Source: Monodelphis domestica (taxonomy: Eukaryota > Chordata > Mammalia > Didelphimorphia > Didelphidae). Taken from it: DNA of 64,000 nt. The notes beneath the pieces were generated by a model. It was given only the letters and a program-made list of their open reading frames with translations, ran no database searches and had not been told where the DNA came from. The stretch lies in the NCBI RefSeq assembly GCF_027887165.1, contig NC_077234.1, positions 169,172,388-169,236,387 on the forward strand, read 5' to 3'. Made by a program: the position numbers and the translations under genes. Numbering within the stretch: position 1 is the first letter of the stretch; every line of letters starts with the position of its first letter. Shown here piece after piece: positions 63,474 to 64,000 of the stretch.

Positions 63474-64000
63474 CTTGACCTACAACTTTCACAGCCCATG
63501 AGAGAGGCAGAAAGGTTATCCTCTCTTCCCATGTACTGTGGAGGAAGGAGAGAGAGGGTACCCTTTGAGCTGGAATAAGCCTCCTAACTGATAAATACCT
63601 CTCATATTTGTTCTGGATCACCACCCATTGGACCATCCTGGTCTTTATTTAGCTCTGCATATCTTTACTGGCTCCCATTGCCTGTGTCCTGCATTACAGG
63701 GACGGAAGATGTGTGTTCTACTTCTCTCTTTCTCTCTCCATGGTTCTTCAGGATCATTATTGCCACCGTTGCTTGTTGGCAGCGCCATTTTCCCTTATCT
63801 TCCCATACTCATGACAAGTCAGAAGTAGCTGAAGAAGCAAGTGCCTATGCCAATACATCATCCTCAAGCTCGTCACCAATGGAAAGGACATTATAGTATT
63901 CTGTGGGGCCTGAAATGTTGCAATCTTTTGGAAAAAAAACTGGGGCACATTTGATATCTGTAAGATATATCACAAATATAAAAAATCAGCCTTCAAAAAA
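63474..64000. other. Unassigned sequence at window end
   Basis: Slightly higher GC than its surroundings. Short open frames on both strands, none with a recognisable domain. Confidence 0.3.

Overview
The window looks like marsupial nuclear DNA. It is AT-rich and full of marsupial-type repeats: L1 and HAL1-like LINEs, tRNA-derived SINEs with the marsupial SINE1 layout, MAR1/THER1 (MIR-like) SINEs, and old LTR elements. No prokaryotic features are present. The species cannot be fixed from sequence alone.

Layout. Positions 1-18480 are almost entirely interspersed repeats: a plus-strand L1 reverse-transcriptase fragment, then stacked minus-strand L1/HAL1 copies. Interrupting them are an LTR-like insertion near 3.4-4.0 kb, a SINE with clean target duplications at 7.1 kb, a two-LTR retroviral fossil at 9.4-12.3 kb flanked by a 4-bp duplication, and a nested L1/SINE/LTR-like stack at 12.3-17.2 kb. 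I recognise no host gene there.

Positions 18493-59850 (plus strand) hold the centrepiece: one predicted secreted-protein gene made of micro-exons. A TATA box at 18493 precedes a signal-peptide exon (18543-18621) that ends in phase 1. It is followed by about 43 symmetric phase-1 micro-exons of 18-60 nt on a roughly 600-bp exon+intron monomer. Class A exons (15 copies) encode AENQ(A/E)PQQSA. Class B exons (28 copies) encode EPAPAP with extra AP steps. A third, decayed class C (15 slots) keeps its position but lacks a usable splice donor. The monomers form a repeating A-B-B-C cycle of about 2.4 kb, and from 29.6 kb onward an 8-monomer higher-order repeat of about 4.85 kb in five full copies and one partial. 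At least two neighbouring copies have identical length (4848 bp). The 3' end has basic micro-exons (57313, 58712) and then competing terminal exons, each with an in-frame stop and AATAAA: 59745-59785, 60749-60882 (strongly cationic), and possibly 59320-59426. The straightforward path (A and B exons, then 57313, 58712, 59745) gives 1293 coding nt, i.e. 430 residues: a signal peptide, an acidic A/P/E/Q-rich repeat body, and a short charged tail. The signal peptide ends in ALSSAQ, very like mammalian salivary proline-rich proteins (PRB/PRH/PRR4). A salivary or mucosal proline-rich protein is therefore my best guess, but orthology is not shown.

Positions 59850-64000 hold a further decayed array monomer, SINEs, a 5'-truncated L1 and unassigned sequence. 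All exon calls rest on splice-site motifs, frame and repetition read by eye; no alignment or transcript evidence was available.
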